DNA of 64,000 bases from Enoplosus armatus (GCF_043641665.1 NC_092183.1:12048001-12112000), one strand, 5' to 3'. Shown: positions 11,761 to 29,876, numbered from the stretch's first letter. The notes: generated by a model from the sequence alone, not told the origin. Translations and numbers: made by a program.

Positions 11761-12101
11761 AGACGGTTTCATTTAAAGCCATGTCAAGACTACTGTGATT
11801 CTTTCATAGTGTAAACTAGTGTTTTAATGTTTGTGCTCTACCATAATTTTACATGTTTCACTAATACAGAACCACATATAGACACCACCACATATGTAAG
11901 ACTAATCTGCCAAAGTCTGTCATTAAAGGCCCAACACACACAGGTGTTTTCAATTGTGGCTGATTAGACCTCAGCTCAGGTTGTAGGTGGGTGAAGCCGT
12001 GCTGGAATGACGCTCATGTCCAACAAAGGCCTTTTTCCTCAGCAGACATTTTGACTTGTAATAAGCAATCAAAGTACACGTGTTACTAATAATGGCTCTG
12101 C

Positions 12102-12107
12102 TTTATT
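12102..12107 (-). terminator. candidate poly(A) signal for smad4
   Basis: Reads CTTGAATAAAGCAG on the minus strand. It lies about 350 bases from the mex3c poly(A) signal, so the two transcripts could end tail to tail. Nearer signals could also be used. Confidence 0.4.
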
Positions 12108-13269
12108 CAAGTGTCCCAGCAAAGCCCAATACCAGGACCCTGAAACTGAAGCAGCTAAATGGAATTCAGCTATCACCAATATTATTTACCTTTTTATTTT
12201 ATTACCTTTCTACTATGACACATTAAAATGTCTTCTGTGGAAGGGCATATGATAAAGGTGCAACACAGCCAACAGGAGAGTGAGGGGAGATGGCAAACAG
12301 CCTGTACACACGCCCACAAGCAACCAAAATAAGTGAATCACCTGTGTGGGTTTACCATAGAGATAGTGTTAGCTTTTCACAGTATGTTGCTGATTTCGGA
12401 CTGTCTTTACTTGTTTTTAATCCAATGTGATGATATTGTACAGCTAAAAGAATTTGGTCAAAGTCTACTCTGATGGACTGATATGCAGGCGCTACACTCA
12501 CCCACACAGGTGATTTCAGTTTGGCTCCTGATCAGACCTCTTCTCTGGCCAGTGTAGGCGTGAACACACCGTGCATGACTGACATCTGCCCTGCTCTCCT
12601 TCTGTACTTGTTGAGGCAAGACAATTGACACCTTTCTCATTCATGACAACAAAATAAGTGTCCCAGTGAGCCAGCATGCATAACACCAGGGCCTCCCCTA
12701 ACTTGCACTTGCTTTCACACATTTACACATGCTTTTCCTGTTATGTGTCAAAATGTCTGCTTTGAGAAAGGTTTGGTGACTTATGCATTCCCAGCATAGC
12801 TCCACCCAGCTTCAACCTGAGCGAGGGTGTAATCAGAATAACACCTGTGTGTGTGTGCAGGGTTCTTACATCAAATACAACCACCACGTAGAGAATATCA
12901 CTCCATGTTTAATTACAGACTCTCACATAAGAAATACAGGTAAAATTTATATCTGCAATCTGTCATAGTAGTCAACACCAACTCTGTGCGGTGTCTTGAG
13001 GCTCCTATAATAACTGCAAGTAATATAAAAACATCTGTCCACCTTAAAGCACAACAGAATATAACAGATTATTTCTCCAGACAGACTTCTGCATCAGTTT
13101 CTTTCAGTAACATATAATCATAAAATATCCTGTTTCCTGCCATTTGATCAATCGGATGCATAATTATGTAAATAATCCCAAAGTTGGAGTCTTTTTAATC
13201 CCTGATGTAGGACAAACTGTTTTTGTAACAATGCTATTCAAATTATAGTGAAATAATCAAAGATGGGAT

Positions 13270-13288
13270 GGGGGGGGGGGGGGGGGGG
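13270..13288. repeat. G19 homopolymer
   Basis: Nineteen consecutive G on the plus strand; it would be C19 in the smad4 transcript. Confidence 0.95.
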
Positions 13289-16111
13289 CAATTGGATAGC
13301 AAAGTGGATAATTTCCTGTGACAAATAGACCCCAAATTTCAACCAAACCTTGAACAAATCTAATTAGTCTTTTTCCATTTCACCTGTAACCCACCACGAC
13401 AGCATTGTTCAAAAAAATAACACACCTGTTCAGACACATAAAGACAAATTGATTTAAAGTACTTCTTGTCATATAGTTAACAGATGACCAGAAAGAACAT
13501 ACTGTATGGCAGTTTGGTGTGGAAAAACAACAAGCATGAACATGAACATTTGTGAGTCTCAACATAAGGTGAGTAAAATAGATTTGTATTCCTAATCAAT
13601 GTGTGTGTGTAATCTATAACAAATGCCTTTAAAAACAGAGTAACAGAATGCATCACATGCAGCGTGGGGCAGAGAGGAGGGGAGGGGACTTGTTGAAATT
13701 AAATTATTTCTGTGCCTCAAACTACCGTCACCTTTATCAACATCTATCATATATCATGCTTGTACTCATTTTACTTCCAAAAAGAGGCTGCATATTAATG
13801 ACTGACGGAGTTACTGTATTTATACAAAATTAGGTCTTGGGAGAGAAGTTTCCTTCTCTAGGAGCTTCACTGCTAAAATGATGAGTTTATATAATTAAAT
13901 TGGATCATTTACATCAGTTATGACTATGTAGTTTCCCTCTGTGTGCCTTTGATGCTGTTCTCATAAACCAGCAACACACAACACAGCAGTATACAGCAGG
14001 TGCTGGTTTCTACTCTCCTCAGATAGCCCAGTTTCCCTGTGTAATGCAGGGCAAGTGAAGTACTCTATTTTAAAAAGGGGGTAGGGATAAAGGAGTCTAT
14101 TTGCTATTAAAATTCATGCAAACATTGACATGCATTTCAAAAACAAAGATATTTACATGGATTAAAAAGAAATAAAAACTGCAATCAAAAAGAAGAGACT
14201 GCAACTCAGAACAGCCAAAAGAAACCCTACAGATGTGTGTAAATGCCTATAGAGTGAAAGGGCCAAATCAGATTTTAAGAGGATGTCTTAGTGTTACATA
14301 TGTTTTCAATTCAAATGCATCACAATGTTGCCTCTGCTCACAAGCCTACATAAAATATAAACCTACCTATTCACTCCCTCAGTCATATCGCAGGACACCC
14401 ACCTCAAAATAAAGGTTATTGAATTAAAAACAAGAAAAAAAACAAAAGTAAAGTGCTAAAAATATAATACAAATCAATTAATAAAAGTAACAAAATAAAA
14501 CCAAGAAAATATATCAATATTGCTGGGAAACCGTCTTAAATTCTCTTATCTTTGTCAGTAAACTATACACAAGAGACCTGGATCAAGTAGTATATAAGTG
14601 GGCTGCAAGTCATAAGATATTTAAGTACAACGATTCTCAACTAGAGTGGAGAGACTGTCGGAGATAAAAATTGATAAAATTCAGATGGATAAAAAAAACA
14701 ATCAACTTTAACGTTCAAAATAAAGAAACCTCCAAATTAATGTAACTGGGGCCAAGTCCAGCAGCTGACTGGACGTCTCATACTAGACTTACAGTATTGT
14801 TTCTGAGCAATTAGTACTTTGGTTTGCCAAAACATTGATAAACCCTGTTCCTTGTACTGCTTGAATCTCAGTCACCTGTCAACTGTCTGCCTCTTCTCTG
14901 CTGTCTTACTTCAGTCTTATTGAACCAAAAGCATCCCAGCTGTTTTTGCTGTCAGCAGTTCACAGAAGGTGTATGAGATTCATGCTTTGTGGCAGCATAA
15001 AAGAGGGCGTTTCCCAAAACTGTAACCATACCTGAAACAGATGGGAGGCGACCGCGGTGGAGAGTGACCAATGATGAATGATCACTTAAATGAGCATCTT
15101 GTCGTCACTTTGAGTGAGTGAAGAAATGATATAATCATAGTAAGTCAGTGAAAACAGATATATCGGATCATCAATGGGCAATTTAACAGTAACACCCCAG
15201 CAAACCTGCATTAGTGTAGCTGTCATGTGTAGAGAAGGACATTATTGCCTGGTCCAAAACCTCACCCAAGGCTCTCTACCTTTAGTCCACAATCTTCAAA
15301 AAATGAGAAAGGGGAAAAAGTATTTGTCATTGGACACCCACCAGGCTCACAACCAGTTTTCCAAACCTGTAGTTTGACAATACCTGACCTAGAGCAGTCC
15401 ACAGACTTGACCTGGTTTCAGTTCAAAGGGTCTGCTTTAGGCATGGTGCATGTCATCTCATTCTCTGTGATATTTGTGGATGGCTGTGAATGTCTAGTAT
15501 GATCTGATTGAGCTGCCTGGTCCTCAACACTCTGGAGCAGTGATCCTCGCGGTGCAGAGTGCTGCTGCTTTTCTATTCAGCCTGACTGAACATGTTCGTC
15601 ATCCCAGGTGTAAAAGCAGTCCGCAAAAGCTTGAATGAAAACTGACACAATAGAAAACCAGCAGCACTCAGATGTTCTTGTATTGTTCAGTGAATCAGTG
15701 AGTCCGTTGGTAGTTGTGGACGCCAAGTAGTCGGTGTACATTCCAGTTTCATGGGATCTGCAGGTCATCTATGTGCATGTTGTGGTGCTTTATAACTGTA
15801 ATTATCTGTGACGTCTTTTTCTAGTCCTACAGTTCACCCTTCCAGTCATCACAAATCAAAGCCATCTATCAAAAATATAGAGAAATATATCTTTAATATA
15901 TGGCTTTGGCTCATTTTAGTGTCACTCTTACTTTAAAAAAAAGCAAAAGTAGGGGCCACAGTGCACAAAGGTGCCTCAATCACACCTGAAAGTATTTTTC
16001 TGCTTCAGTGTCACAGCTGTGTCACTGACTTCTCTGCGCTAAACAGTCCACTGAGGAAGACTTTTCATTTGCCACTGTATGTTGCAGTGTGACACTGCAG
16101 TTACAAAGATC

Positions 16112-20820
<4,709 letters not shown>

Positions 20821-21969
20821 CTGAAAAGAGTGGATAACATGCAAGTTGATGAAAATGTTTTTTGTTTTTATTGCAGTGCTGTAGTATTAGATGACATAAA
20901 TTGTAGCTAAGTGTATCTAATGAACTGGCAACTGTGTAGAACTGACCACGAAGAAATAGGCTGTATGTACCTCTGTTTTTATTTTAGTTTATTTATTTTG
21001 AATATTGGTTGTCAGTTATTGCCGTGGTACCATTGTCCTGTAGTGAGCAAATCCGGGAGACAGATTATTTTTACAGCGAAAACCGATAAACACACAATGT
21101 TTCTGTTATGAGTCTGGGTGGCTGGCAGAAGGCATGTACCAGAAAATATAACGTTCTAGTTTTTAAGTTGTGGGCTGCATAATGATAACGCTAGCTCACC
21201 AACGACCTAATGACATGACGACAGCAATTTTTGTACATTTGCAATTGAGTTCAGAAAAACGCGGAACTGTTTATTCTAGGGTAAAAATAAAGTTTAAGTA
21301 GTTGTGCTCGCTTGCCTCTCTTAGCTAGCTAGCGGCGCCACTCTGGCTGCCGTTAGTTCAGGAAAGCTACATGAAGTTACTGCAAACGGGCGATGCTAAT
21401 CGGAAGTAGACACTTCTTGTCTGCAAAATAAAAGGTGAAACTGTAAAGGCAAACCCCCTTGAAACGTGAATTAGGAAAATGAACCGCGACAGCTGACGAC
21501 TTTATATTTAAGACATCTAATATCTAACACCAAAACACTTTGACATCAGATAACTTGTGCAAACTGCCTTTTGAAAGTCATTTTAGTCTGTGATGGCAAT
21601 TAAGATGTTTACTTTGAAAAATAATCACGTGTGGTTTTATTTTGAAGAGCCTAACAGGAAATTTGCGTTTTTATTAAAACTCAATTGACATCGGATTTGC
21701 TAGCTACCTGCTACTCAAAACATCAGCTAGCGCTGATTGTTGATAGCGAACTAGCTAACGTAGCATGCTACTACGAGGTTAGCAGGCGTGTTTGTTTATC
21801 ATGGCCAGTTCCGCAGCACAATCATTTGTTGACCACTTCGTTTGATAGCTAGCTTAGTAGCAAAATAATTATATGCAACGGTGAAAAACATTGGCTGGTA
21901 AGAGATTGCTATGTAGTTTAAAATGGCAAACTAATTAAAGTTATATAAAAAGCTAAAATTTTACGCTAC
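20821..21969 (-). other. smad4 5' intron
   Basis: Probable first intron, between a CCCCAG/GTAGCG donor at 21969 and the CTTTTCAG acceptor. About 1.15 kb with many GCTAGC words. No coding sequence. Confidence 0.55.
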
Positions 21970-22280
21970 CTGGGGTTAGCTGGTGTGTCAGCTAGCAGGA
22001 TAGCCCTGCCTCTGTACCAAGTTACCGTGCCGACGGGGCCAGCGGTGGGGCTGTGAAGATCCCTGCCTCCTGGATTATCCTCGTAAATTTCACCAGCTGT
22101 TAACAAAAAGGCATGGTGAAAGAAACTTCTTGTCCGCAAGCTGTAGCCTTACATCCTCGGAACTAGAACACGGATCAAGTCAGAGTCAAATCTCAGATAT
22201 CGTGCCGTGCCCCGACCCACTTCACTGGCTTCTCACACTATTTCCTTCAGTGGCGCGTTGCGCATGCGTAAAATGAGATC
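21970..22280 (-). promoter_or_regulatory. smad4 non-coding first exon and core promoter
   Basis: CpG-containing block just upstream of the proposed first donor, ending in a nuclear respiratory factor 1-like palindrome TGCGCATGCGTA at 22259-22270. No TATA box is apparent, as expected of a housekeeping-type promoter. The transcription start is not determinable from sequence; it is probably around 22.1-22.25 kb. Confidence 0.5.
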
Positions 22281-25200
22281 TTTGTCAAGCGTTCATACGG
22301 TTCATGATTATTAAGATACTTAAATACAACTTTTACTATTCCAGCTACTAAAATGATATATTATCATTACTATAAGGTTGTGGTGTTGCTATTACCACTA
22401 CCACTAAATATATTGCTTTTACTGTATCTACTTTTATTATTACTACTGCTACTACAGTTATGTCAAATGATTGAAACTACTACAATGGATTTGACCACAT
22501 TACTACATCTGCTATTACCTGCACTGCACTACCACTGCTGCCCTAGCCTACTGCCTTTCTGGACTGCTGATAATGTTTTGTTTGTTTTTTCAGCTGACAC
22601 AGTTCAAATGTCCTTTTGTCTCCCAGTTTAGCCACTGGTGTCATACTGGTAATCGTTCAGTGGTGGAAAGCAATTAAGTATATTTACTCAGGTACTGTAC
22701 TAAAGTAGCCTACAGTTCTGAGGCACATGTACTTCACTTGAATACTGAATTTGATGCTACTTTATATTTTTACTCAAACACTGGCACATTTCAGAGGCAG
22801 AATTGTAGTTTTTAATCCACTACATTTATTTGACATCATAAATCATCCAGGAATCTACTTCTGTAAGTTTTTTAAACAAATTATTTTAAGTGTGTCTTTA
22901 TTACCTCCATGATGACCAAACCAGAACAAGATACGGCTGTGTAACTCAGTTTCTCAAAACACACCGACTCAAACAACTTACAGATATACACAGAATGTGT
23001 TAAATGAAAACAGATCAAGTTTGATTGGCACATTTTCTATTAATGTTTTTACACCCTTTTTGCACCAAATTTAAAAGCCGTTATTTATTGGAGTCCTGTG
23101 TAGTAGAGTTTGTTCTCAGTGAAGGGTCCATTAGTTTGTGGATCGGTACACAAATCTGATTATGGACAGAAATGCTTCATACAATTTAATTTAATTTTCC
23201 TCTAAAGGAGGCTGCTTGTGTGCAGCTGAATCTATTCATTAACATACAATTTTGTTAGAATATGACATAATGAGCAGAAACTAAAAATTAACAGTTATGT
23301 AGACACTAGGAAAACACTGGTTAACATGGAGTACCATGTAACACACACAAAATAACATGCAAGCTGTTACATAAAGAGGTCCTTATAACTACATACCTAC
23401 AGATTATCCATGCATGTCCACATTAACATCCATATATTGTATGTGTATCCATTAGAAAGCATACTATTATTCTGGCTGTCCGTAGACAGACTGTATACAG
23501 GGGATATCAACATTTGAGAAGATTTAAAATACAAATACCATGCAGCTACTGTAGCCAATACCACATTTTTTTTCTAATAGCATATAAGCAACTGTAAACA
23601 TGTGACTCAGCACAGGGAAATGTTTCCAGATTCAGTTCAGTATACGTATAACTTACATTGTATGAAATGAGAAGATTTTAGCTGCAACACACACTGCGGC
23701 TCATTTCACAGATTATTTTCTCCTCTCTGGTTAACGAGAAATCAGCTGCTGTGATGTTCACTTGGAATGAAAAGTAGTCACTGTTTATCCTCGATTCTCC
23801 ACTTTCATTAATTAATGAGAATATAAAAGCATGCTCAGACACACACACACACACACACACAGTTTAAATGCCCTGCTGGTTATCAATTTGTCTCAATTAC
23901 AAATGTGAATGTTACCCGTTGACAAGCCGCACAATGATGATTAATTATCAGCTTTGGCAGCTAATGTACTTGGCAGGCTTCCATAATTTGACTTTAATTG
24001 TCTATCATCTCTCTTTCTCTTTGTTTCCCTTTCTTATTGCTCCCTCTTTTAGCTCTCGCTCCTCTGTTTCTTTCTTTCAAATAAATAACCTTCATTGAGG
24101 AGATTGAGAAGGCAGTCATTTTCTTTTTAATTCTCTGACTTTCTCCTTCTCTGACCAAAATAACCACTTATTGTGTGGCCTTGATCTTTTTTTTGTCATT
24201 CAGCATGTGACAGAAAGATAAATAGGATAGATGCAGAATTGATGAATCACAGAATAAGAGGAATGAGAATTTATTTTTGTCACATTTATTTGCATAAACA
24301 TATCGATAAAGGGCATTGTGGGACAAGAGGAAGATAAAAATCCTTACTTTTTAGGTACACATACACAAAAATACTTAGCCACCATCCACTTCCACATACT
24401 GACCAGCAGAGTGCAGTAACCACCAGCCTATAAACTCTGCTCAGCACTGGTGTCCTCTGAGCACAAAGTTAAAAATCAGAGGGTGTGATCATTTTGTGAT
24501 GACTTTTATCCTTAAATTAGTGAGGAAAATACTGGAATTAGTATTCTGTCTTAATCTAATTCAAATCTTACATTGTTACAGAGGTGAATCAACAAGTAAA
24601 CACAGGATAAAGTGGTGTATCCATACAGTGTGTGTCAAAACATAGTGTATCAGATTTTAACTTAAAAAATCAAACATACAGTACTCCCATGTGTTGATAA
24701 TAAGCCTTTTACAGAGCTAAGTTAAACACGCTATATGTAAATGTGCTGTAAAATATAAAATGCGTGTCACTCTCTAGCTCATCCAAATTTCTATGAATTG
24801 ACTGAATGAATCTGTCTGTAGGCTACTGGCCAATAAAATGGATGAAACTGGAGATACTAAAGGCTGTCACCCAACATTGATGGCATGTTATTATTCAGCC
24901 ATTTTAGCAACTCCAATACACACATACAGATGTTTAGTCAATGTTTTAACCTTGAGGTAGTTTTAAATCCATGTAAAACTGGAATGAATGGCTCTACTTT
25001 CTGGTAATAACCCTACAAATTCAATTTCCCTAATTTCAGCTCCCGGCATGCTTAAAGAATGAGAGTCACAGGAGCAACCGTGACATGTTTCACATTTTGG
25101 ACAAAATCTAAACACCAAAGTTGCTGCAAAACTTTATTTAGCGTGAACTGATCATGAAGCAAAATGCGTCTGTTGTCCTCATGACTGCCATTCATCCTGC

Positions 25201-26200
25201 ATTAGATGTAGTGGATGTCATTTTGCAGATGTTTGTCTGGCAGTAACCGTATCTTTCATTAGCACCGAGGCCATCTGAATATCACATGAAAAAACAGGGA
25301 ATTACACTTTAAATGTGAAGTTCATCTCATTTCTCACACGGATGACAGAAATTACCAAGTAAATATCAGCTGGTGCCAGGTGATAGTGGCACTTTTGAAG
25401 CAGTTTATGGTTGAAGTGCAGTTTAATGATTGTGGAGCAGCTGGTGGCTAATTGATTAGGACTTGCCTACAACAGCACATATTTAAAAACACACAGGACA
25501 AAGATTTTCACAGCATAACAGCACAAAGTGAGACACTGTGATTGGTTGAAACTGATTTTCTTCAGGGTCTCCGCAGTGATGATGCTGAGGTTGATCGGAC
25601 CATTATACATCACCTTGACAACCATCCCTCAGAGGCAAGACACATGACTGCTCTGTGTGTGAGTGTGTAGGCCGCACACTGTACATCCATCAGCATAGTC
25701 ACAAACGTAAATACAAATGGACAAGCAAGAGAGGAGCGTAAGTGATGTGATGTGACTGTCTCTCTGTCTCTCTGTCTCTGACTCTGCTGAGGGACAAAAA
25801 AACACAGGATAAAGTGACAGCAGCTTTCCAACTTAACACACCTGGTCACTCGGTTATAACCTCCTCACTTCTCCATCTCCTCCACCTTTTTCTATTTCCT
25901 CATGATTCTCAACTCTTCCCACCCTTCTTCCTCCTCCTCCATCTCTTCTACTCATCATCCGTTACCTCCTTTTTGCATTTTCTTCACTTCTGCAAATAAA
26001 AGTCCTCGTAATCTCAAAATGAAAATACTGAGATTTTATTTTTTCCCCCTTTACTTACTGTTGCAACGCCTGTCAAGCTTGAAATGAAAACTTGCTGGCA
26101 GGTCTATCTTGCCACCTAATTAGGCTAATGTTAGCTTCATGAGTTGGTTGGAAATGCTGGCTTTAATGTTTCAAGCTGACTTTCAAGCAAGTGTTAAATG
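22271..26200. other. intergenic, smad4-proximal part of the gene desert
   Basis: No coding gene. Holds a TAC/CTA-rich cryptic trinucleotide stretch (22370-22460), a teleost interspersed repeat (22657-22850), a (CA)n (23840-23861), an AT-rich homeodomain-like patch (23700-24020), and otherwise unremarkable AT-rich sequence. Confidence 0.6.
22657..22850. mobile_element. teleost interspersed repeat of the TTTACTCA-type
   Basis: Begins CAGTGGTGGAAAGCAATTAA, continues ATATTTACTCAGGTACTGTA, and ends CCACTACATTTATTTGACA. I recognise this pattern as a very common dispersed element of percomorph genomes, probably a non-autonomous transposon. The class is uncertain. Confidence 0.6.
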
Positions 26201-26504
26201 AAAACCCTGTAAAAGGCGTCTTAAAGGGAAACTTTTTTACACATCTAAGTTTGTTTACAGGTCTCGGGGAGTACTACTACCTCATATGTGAAGAGTTGTA
26301 TAAAGTCTTTTATAACTCCAGCAGAGGCTGTGCGACCTTGATAAATTGATTGTTATATTATTCTAACAGAACCCAGTTTGGCTGCTTAAGTTACATATTT
26401 TTAGCCAAGCTAGCGGCATGGCGACGGTCTAGCGACCATGGACTAATCTGTCCAATGCTTTGGTTCATGACCAAATACTTGCAAAACTAATTATGTTCCC
26501 ATCA

Positions 26505-26645
26505 CCTGTACTTTATGTGTAGTGCTAATGTGCACATTTTAGCATTCTAACACACCAAACTAAGACGTGTTAGCATTTAGCTCACAGCAAAGAGCTGCTA
26601 GCATGGCTGTAGACTTAATAGTCAATAGTCTTTTTACGTTACCAG
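26505..26645 (+). mobile_element. interspersed repeat (TTAGCATGCTAACAC family), copy 1
   Basis: Shares AACTAAGACGTGTTAGCATT, CTCACAG and GAGCTGCTAGCATGGCTGTA with a longer copy at 56330-56645. This is a widespread teleost repeat, probably a non-autonomous DNA element. Confidence 0.6.
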
Positions 26646-27153
26646 AGAAAAGGCTTTTAGGATAAAGACTAACCGATGTGTTTGATTAATTAAGGGTACC
26701 CCACGTTTCATTCCAAAAACTTTCCTCACACCTTCTGCTCCGTCTCCTTTCCTCTCCTCCTTTGAACACCTCACCCCTTCATCTGAAGCCTGAGCACATC
26801 ACATGAGTGGGGGATGTATTAAATGTGAAATCTTTCCACTTCAGTGGGATTCAGGAAATTGTCTACCCCGCGGGAAGTAAATGCAGATGGAGGGATGGAT
26901 AGATGGAAACGGGGAGAGATGGATGGAGGAGTAAAATGGGTGGAGGGAGAGATGGATTTAGGGAAGGGAGGGCTAGTTTGAGAGAGGGAAGGTATTTTTA
27001 AGATGGATGGATTGGTGGGGAGCATCACAGAGACAGAGTGAACGGAGGGATGGAAAAAGGAGGAGAGAGACGGAGGTGTGGGAGAGGAGATGGCTAAGCT
27101 GTCTGTTTGAAGATAAATCAGAGAGGCAGTGTAGTGAGGAGGTCTGTATCCAT

Positions 27154-27189
<36 letters not shown>

Positions 27190-27783
27190 ATGTGGGTGCG
27201 CGCTCATGCTTGAACTCACTCACATGCAAACACACACAAACACTAATACACTCACTTACTCAGCTAGCGCACACTCTGCCCCATGGCAAGGTGGTAAAAG
27301 GCCACGGCTGATTGGGTGCTGCAGGCTGATTTCGCCCCGAGTGGCAGAGCATTGCATGTTGGGATGTTTGGATACAAATGCAGTCATCCATAAAGGCATG
27401 AGGTAGGTCACCCCTCTTCTCTCTGTCTCTCTCATTCCTCATTTTTAACATCTCCTTCTTACTCTTTCCTTCCTCGCATCACTCTTTTCTCATTTTTTTT
27501 CTCCTTTTGTGTTGTCTTTCTTTTTCAATCCTGGCTCTATACTTTCCACATATTTCCCCACAGGGCTTTTGACTAATACACCTCCAAATCTGCCCTTCTC
27601 TCTGTTCCTATCAATCCATCTTTCATACAGAGAGTGTATTCTCTCTGGGTATTAACAGTAGTTCTCAGTTCTCCCCTCTTCTGTCTGGCTGGATTCATTT
27701 CCATCTGTCTTCCATCTCTCTCTTTATCTTTTTCTAGCTTTACTTTCCCTCCATCTTTCCCTGCCTGCAGCCCTCTTTGCTAA

Positions 27784-27791
27784 CACACACA

Positions 27792-27852
<61 letters not shown>
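27784..27852. repeat. (CA)n microsatellite
   Basis: About 69 bases of CA with one CGCG interruption near its start. Confidence 0.97.
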
Positions 27853-27858
<6 letters not shown>

Positions 27859-27994
27859 TCCCTCCATCCCTGCAGTGTAGTGTGCTAACAGAATAATTAG
27901 TCGTGCTTGATGTCTCTGACAGTTCTAATCCTTCTAAATGGCCACCACATGCCTCCCCTCATCAGCCCAGGGCTAGGCACACGCACACACAAAC

Positions 27995-28000
<6 letters not shown>

Positions 28001-28041
<41 letters not shown>
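28001..28041. repeat. (CA)n microsatellite
   Basis: Uninterrupted CA dinucleotides, 41 bases. Confidence 0.97.
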
Positions 28042-28046
<5 letters not shown>

Positions 28047-28532
28047 CCGCTTGCAAATAGGCATAGTTACAAATGAGCTGCGTCCATCTGTGTTCAGAGT
28101 AGTGTTCAGTTGCTTCTGTGTTAAAGACTTGACCATTAGATAAGGTAACTGACCATGTAGCTACAGAAAGCCTGCATCCTCACCATTTGTAGGTTTAAAC
28201 ATTTTAGGAATAAAAAAAACATGATTTTATGTAAAAATAGGAGTTGGAAAGATGGCTAAGTGGCACTTAGAGTGTCATTTGGAATGATAAAATTCCACGG
28301 TGTTGCTTTTAAATAAAACAAATGCTGCAAAGTACTATGCTAGTACAGGTAATCAAAAACACAGATATTTGTTATTGTTATTTGGAGATTTTTTACAATT
28401 GTTTCGCCTACATGTAGAATTTAAAAACGTCTGTTTTTGGCACTCTCCAGAGGTAGTATTAAAAAGACACTCTATGTGTTCGGGGACATGGAGATGCAAC
28501 ACATAAGCTATAAAACACAAAAAGATATACTT

Positions 28533-28920
28533 GCTTGGCTATCCTGTGTTCCTTCTGAACATTGGCTGTGCACATCCACAGAAATGAAAACTACGCAAGA
28601 TGCAATTAAGCTCATTATTGTACAATTTCCCCCCAATTTCCCCCCCGGGGATCAATAAAGTATTTCTGATTCTGATTCTGATTCTGATTACCAGTGGGGG
28701 CAGTATATGAAAGTCAGCAGCAGCAGCAGCTTGGCTATCCTGTGTTCCTTCTGAACATTGGCTGTGCACATCCACAGAAATGAAAACTACGCAAGATGCA
28801 ATTAAGCTCATTATTGTACAATTTCCCCCCAATTTCCCCCCGGGGATCAATAAAGTATTTCTGATTCTGATTCTGATTCTGATTACCAGTGGGGGCAGTA
28901 TATGAAAGTCAGCAGCAGCA
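28533..28920 (+). repeat. 196-bp tandem duplication containing a LINE-type tail
   Basis: Unit 1 at 28533-28728 and unit 2 at 28729-28920 are nearly identical, differing in the length of a C run (7 versus 6) and of a CAG run at the unit end. Each unit begins GCTTGGCTATCCTGTGTTCC, contains the tail ATCAATAAAGTATTTCTGAT with repeated ATTCTG, and ends in AGCAGCAGC. Confidence 0.92.
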
Positions 28921-29734
28921 GACTCTGACCAAACAGCAACAATGGCATAGAGACTACTGCACGATGGCACTGCTGCTACTGCTTTGTCTGCCATGATCTC
29001 AACATTAACAGTACAGTAACCCTTGAGTGTTTGCTATTTTTAGTTATGTTTGTGTTTAGTCATGAAGTTCTCGAGGAAGATACTCCTTATACTTATACTG
29101 TAATTCTCCAGGACTGTGGAGGAAGTGTGTGAATAATGCTGATCGTGTTGCAGCTGCTTGTCTAAGCTTCCACCTTGGTAAAAACAAGTATTAGACAAGC
29201 CTTAAAACTGATGCAGTCTAAAAAAATCCATCACAAAAAATCCATCAAAGTAATTTGAAAGATGCCATAATAACATAACAATTGTGGCTTTAAAAGCACA
29301 AAAATCAAGTGTTACTTTCCTAGAGAGAGCATCATTGATAAGAGTAGAAATTCAACTCTGAAAGAGGTAATGAATCTCTCCTTTCAGAGGGTTTCCCTGC
29401 ATGAGGTTTGAAACCCACTAGATTTAATTCAGGACTTGTAGCGCTTTGTGTCTGAACAAAGATGTGTGTTTGTTTGTTGGCTTGAACATTTGTGTTGGTT
29501 TGGATATCCAATTTTCCATATCTATTATTTGTCTTTGAGTTTGTGCTTCGATATCTCTGGGAGGTTTTGAATCTGTGTAAGCCTGAATGCGTGTGTGTGT
29601 ATATGTGTGTGAGTAAGCTCATTTTTCCCAAAGGAACATGACAAGCATCATTACAGTGTTGCTCAGAGTCAACATGGAATAAATACAAACAGATAGATGT
29701 GTTCTCTCTGATTCGCTCTATTACACTCACACTC

Positions 29735-29771
29735 ACACACACACACACACTCACACACACACACACACACA

Positions 29772-29809
<38 letters not shown>
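29735..29809. repeat. (CA)n microsatellite with TCA interruptions
   Basis: CA array with CTCAC interruptions. A (TG)n array follows at 29877-29917, so the pair is in inverted orientation. Confidence 0.95.
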
Positions 29810-29813
<4 letters not shown>

Positions 29814-29874
29814 CGCTGTTGTGAGGTAAGTGTGTGTGTCTGTCTTTGCATTATTGCATGTTTGCATGGCTGTG

Positions 29875-29876
<2 letters not shown>

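Larger units (their letters stand above)
8189..11780 (+). other. mex3c 3' UTR (probable)
   Basis: About 3.6 kb of AT-rich sequence between the stop and a good poly(A) signal. No conserved reading frame on either strand. It includes an (AT)n/T14 tract at 8509-8568. MEX3 genes are known for long regulated 3' UTRs. The exact end is inferred from the poly(A) signal only. Confidence 0.6.
12098..16111 (-). other. smad4 3' UTR (probable)
   Basis: Four kilobases following the smad4 stop codon on the minus strand, with no coding signal on either strand. It contains a G19/C19 run at 13270-13288. SMAD4 has a long 3' UTR in other vertebrates, as I recall. The proposed end is the AATAAA at 12107-12102. 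The extent is inferred. Confidence 0.5.

Noticed and set aside
26218..26400. AAAGGGAAACTTTTTTACAC-type stretch
   Set aside because: Probably a repeat relic, but there is only one copy here and no termini are visible.
28539..28994. 151-residue minus-strand frame with internal amino-acid repeats
   Set aside because: The peptide repeat is only the translation of the 196-bp tandem DNA duplication and its ATTCTG tail; no domain, no splice context.
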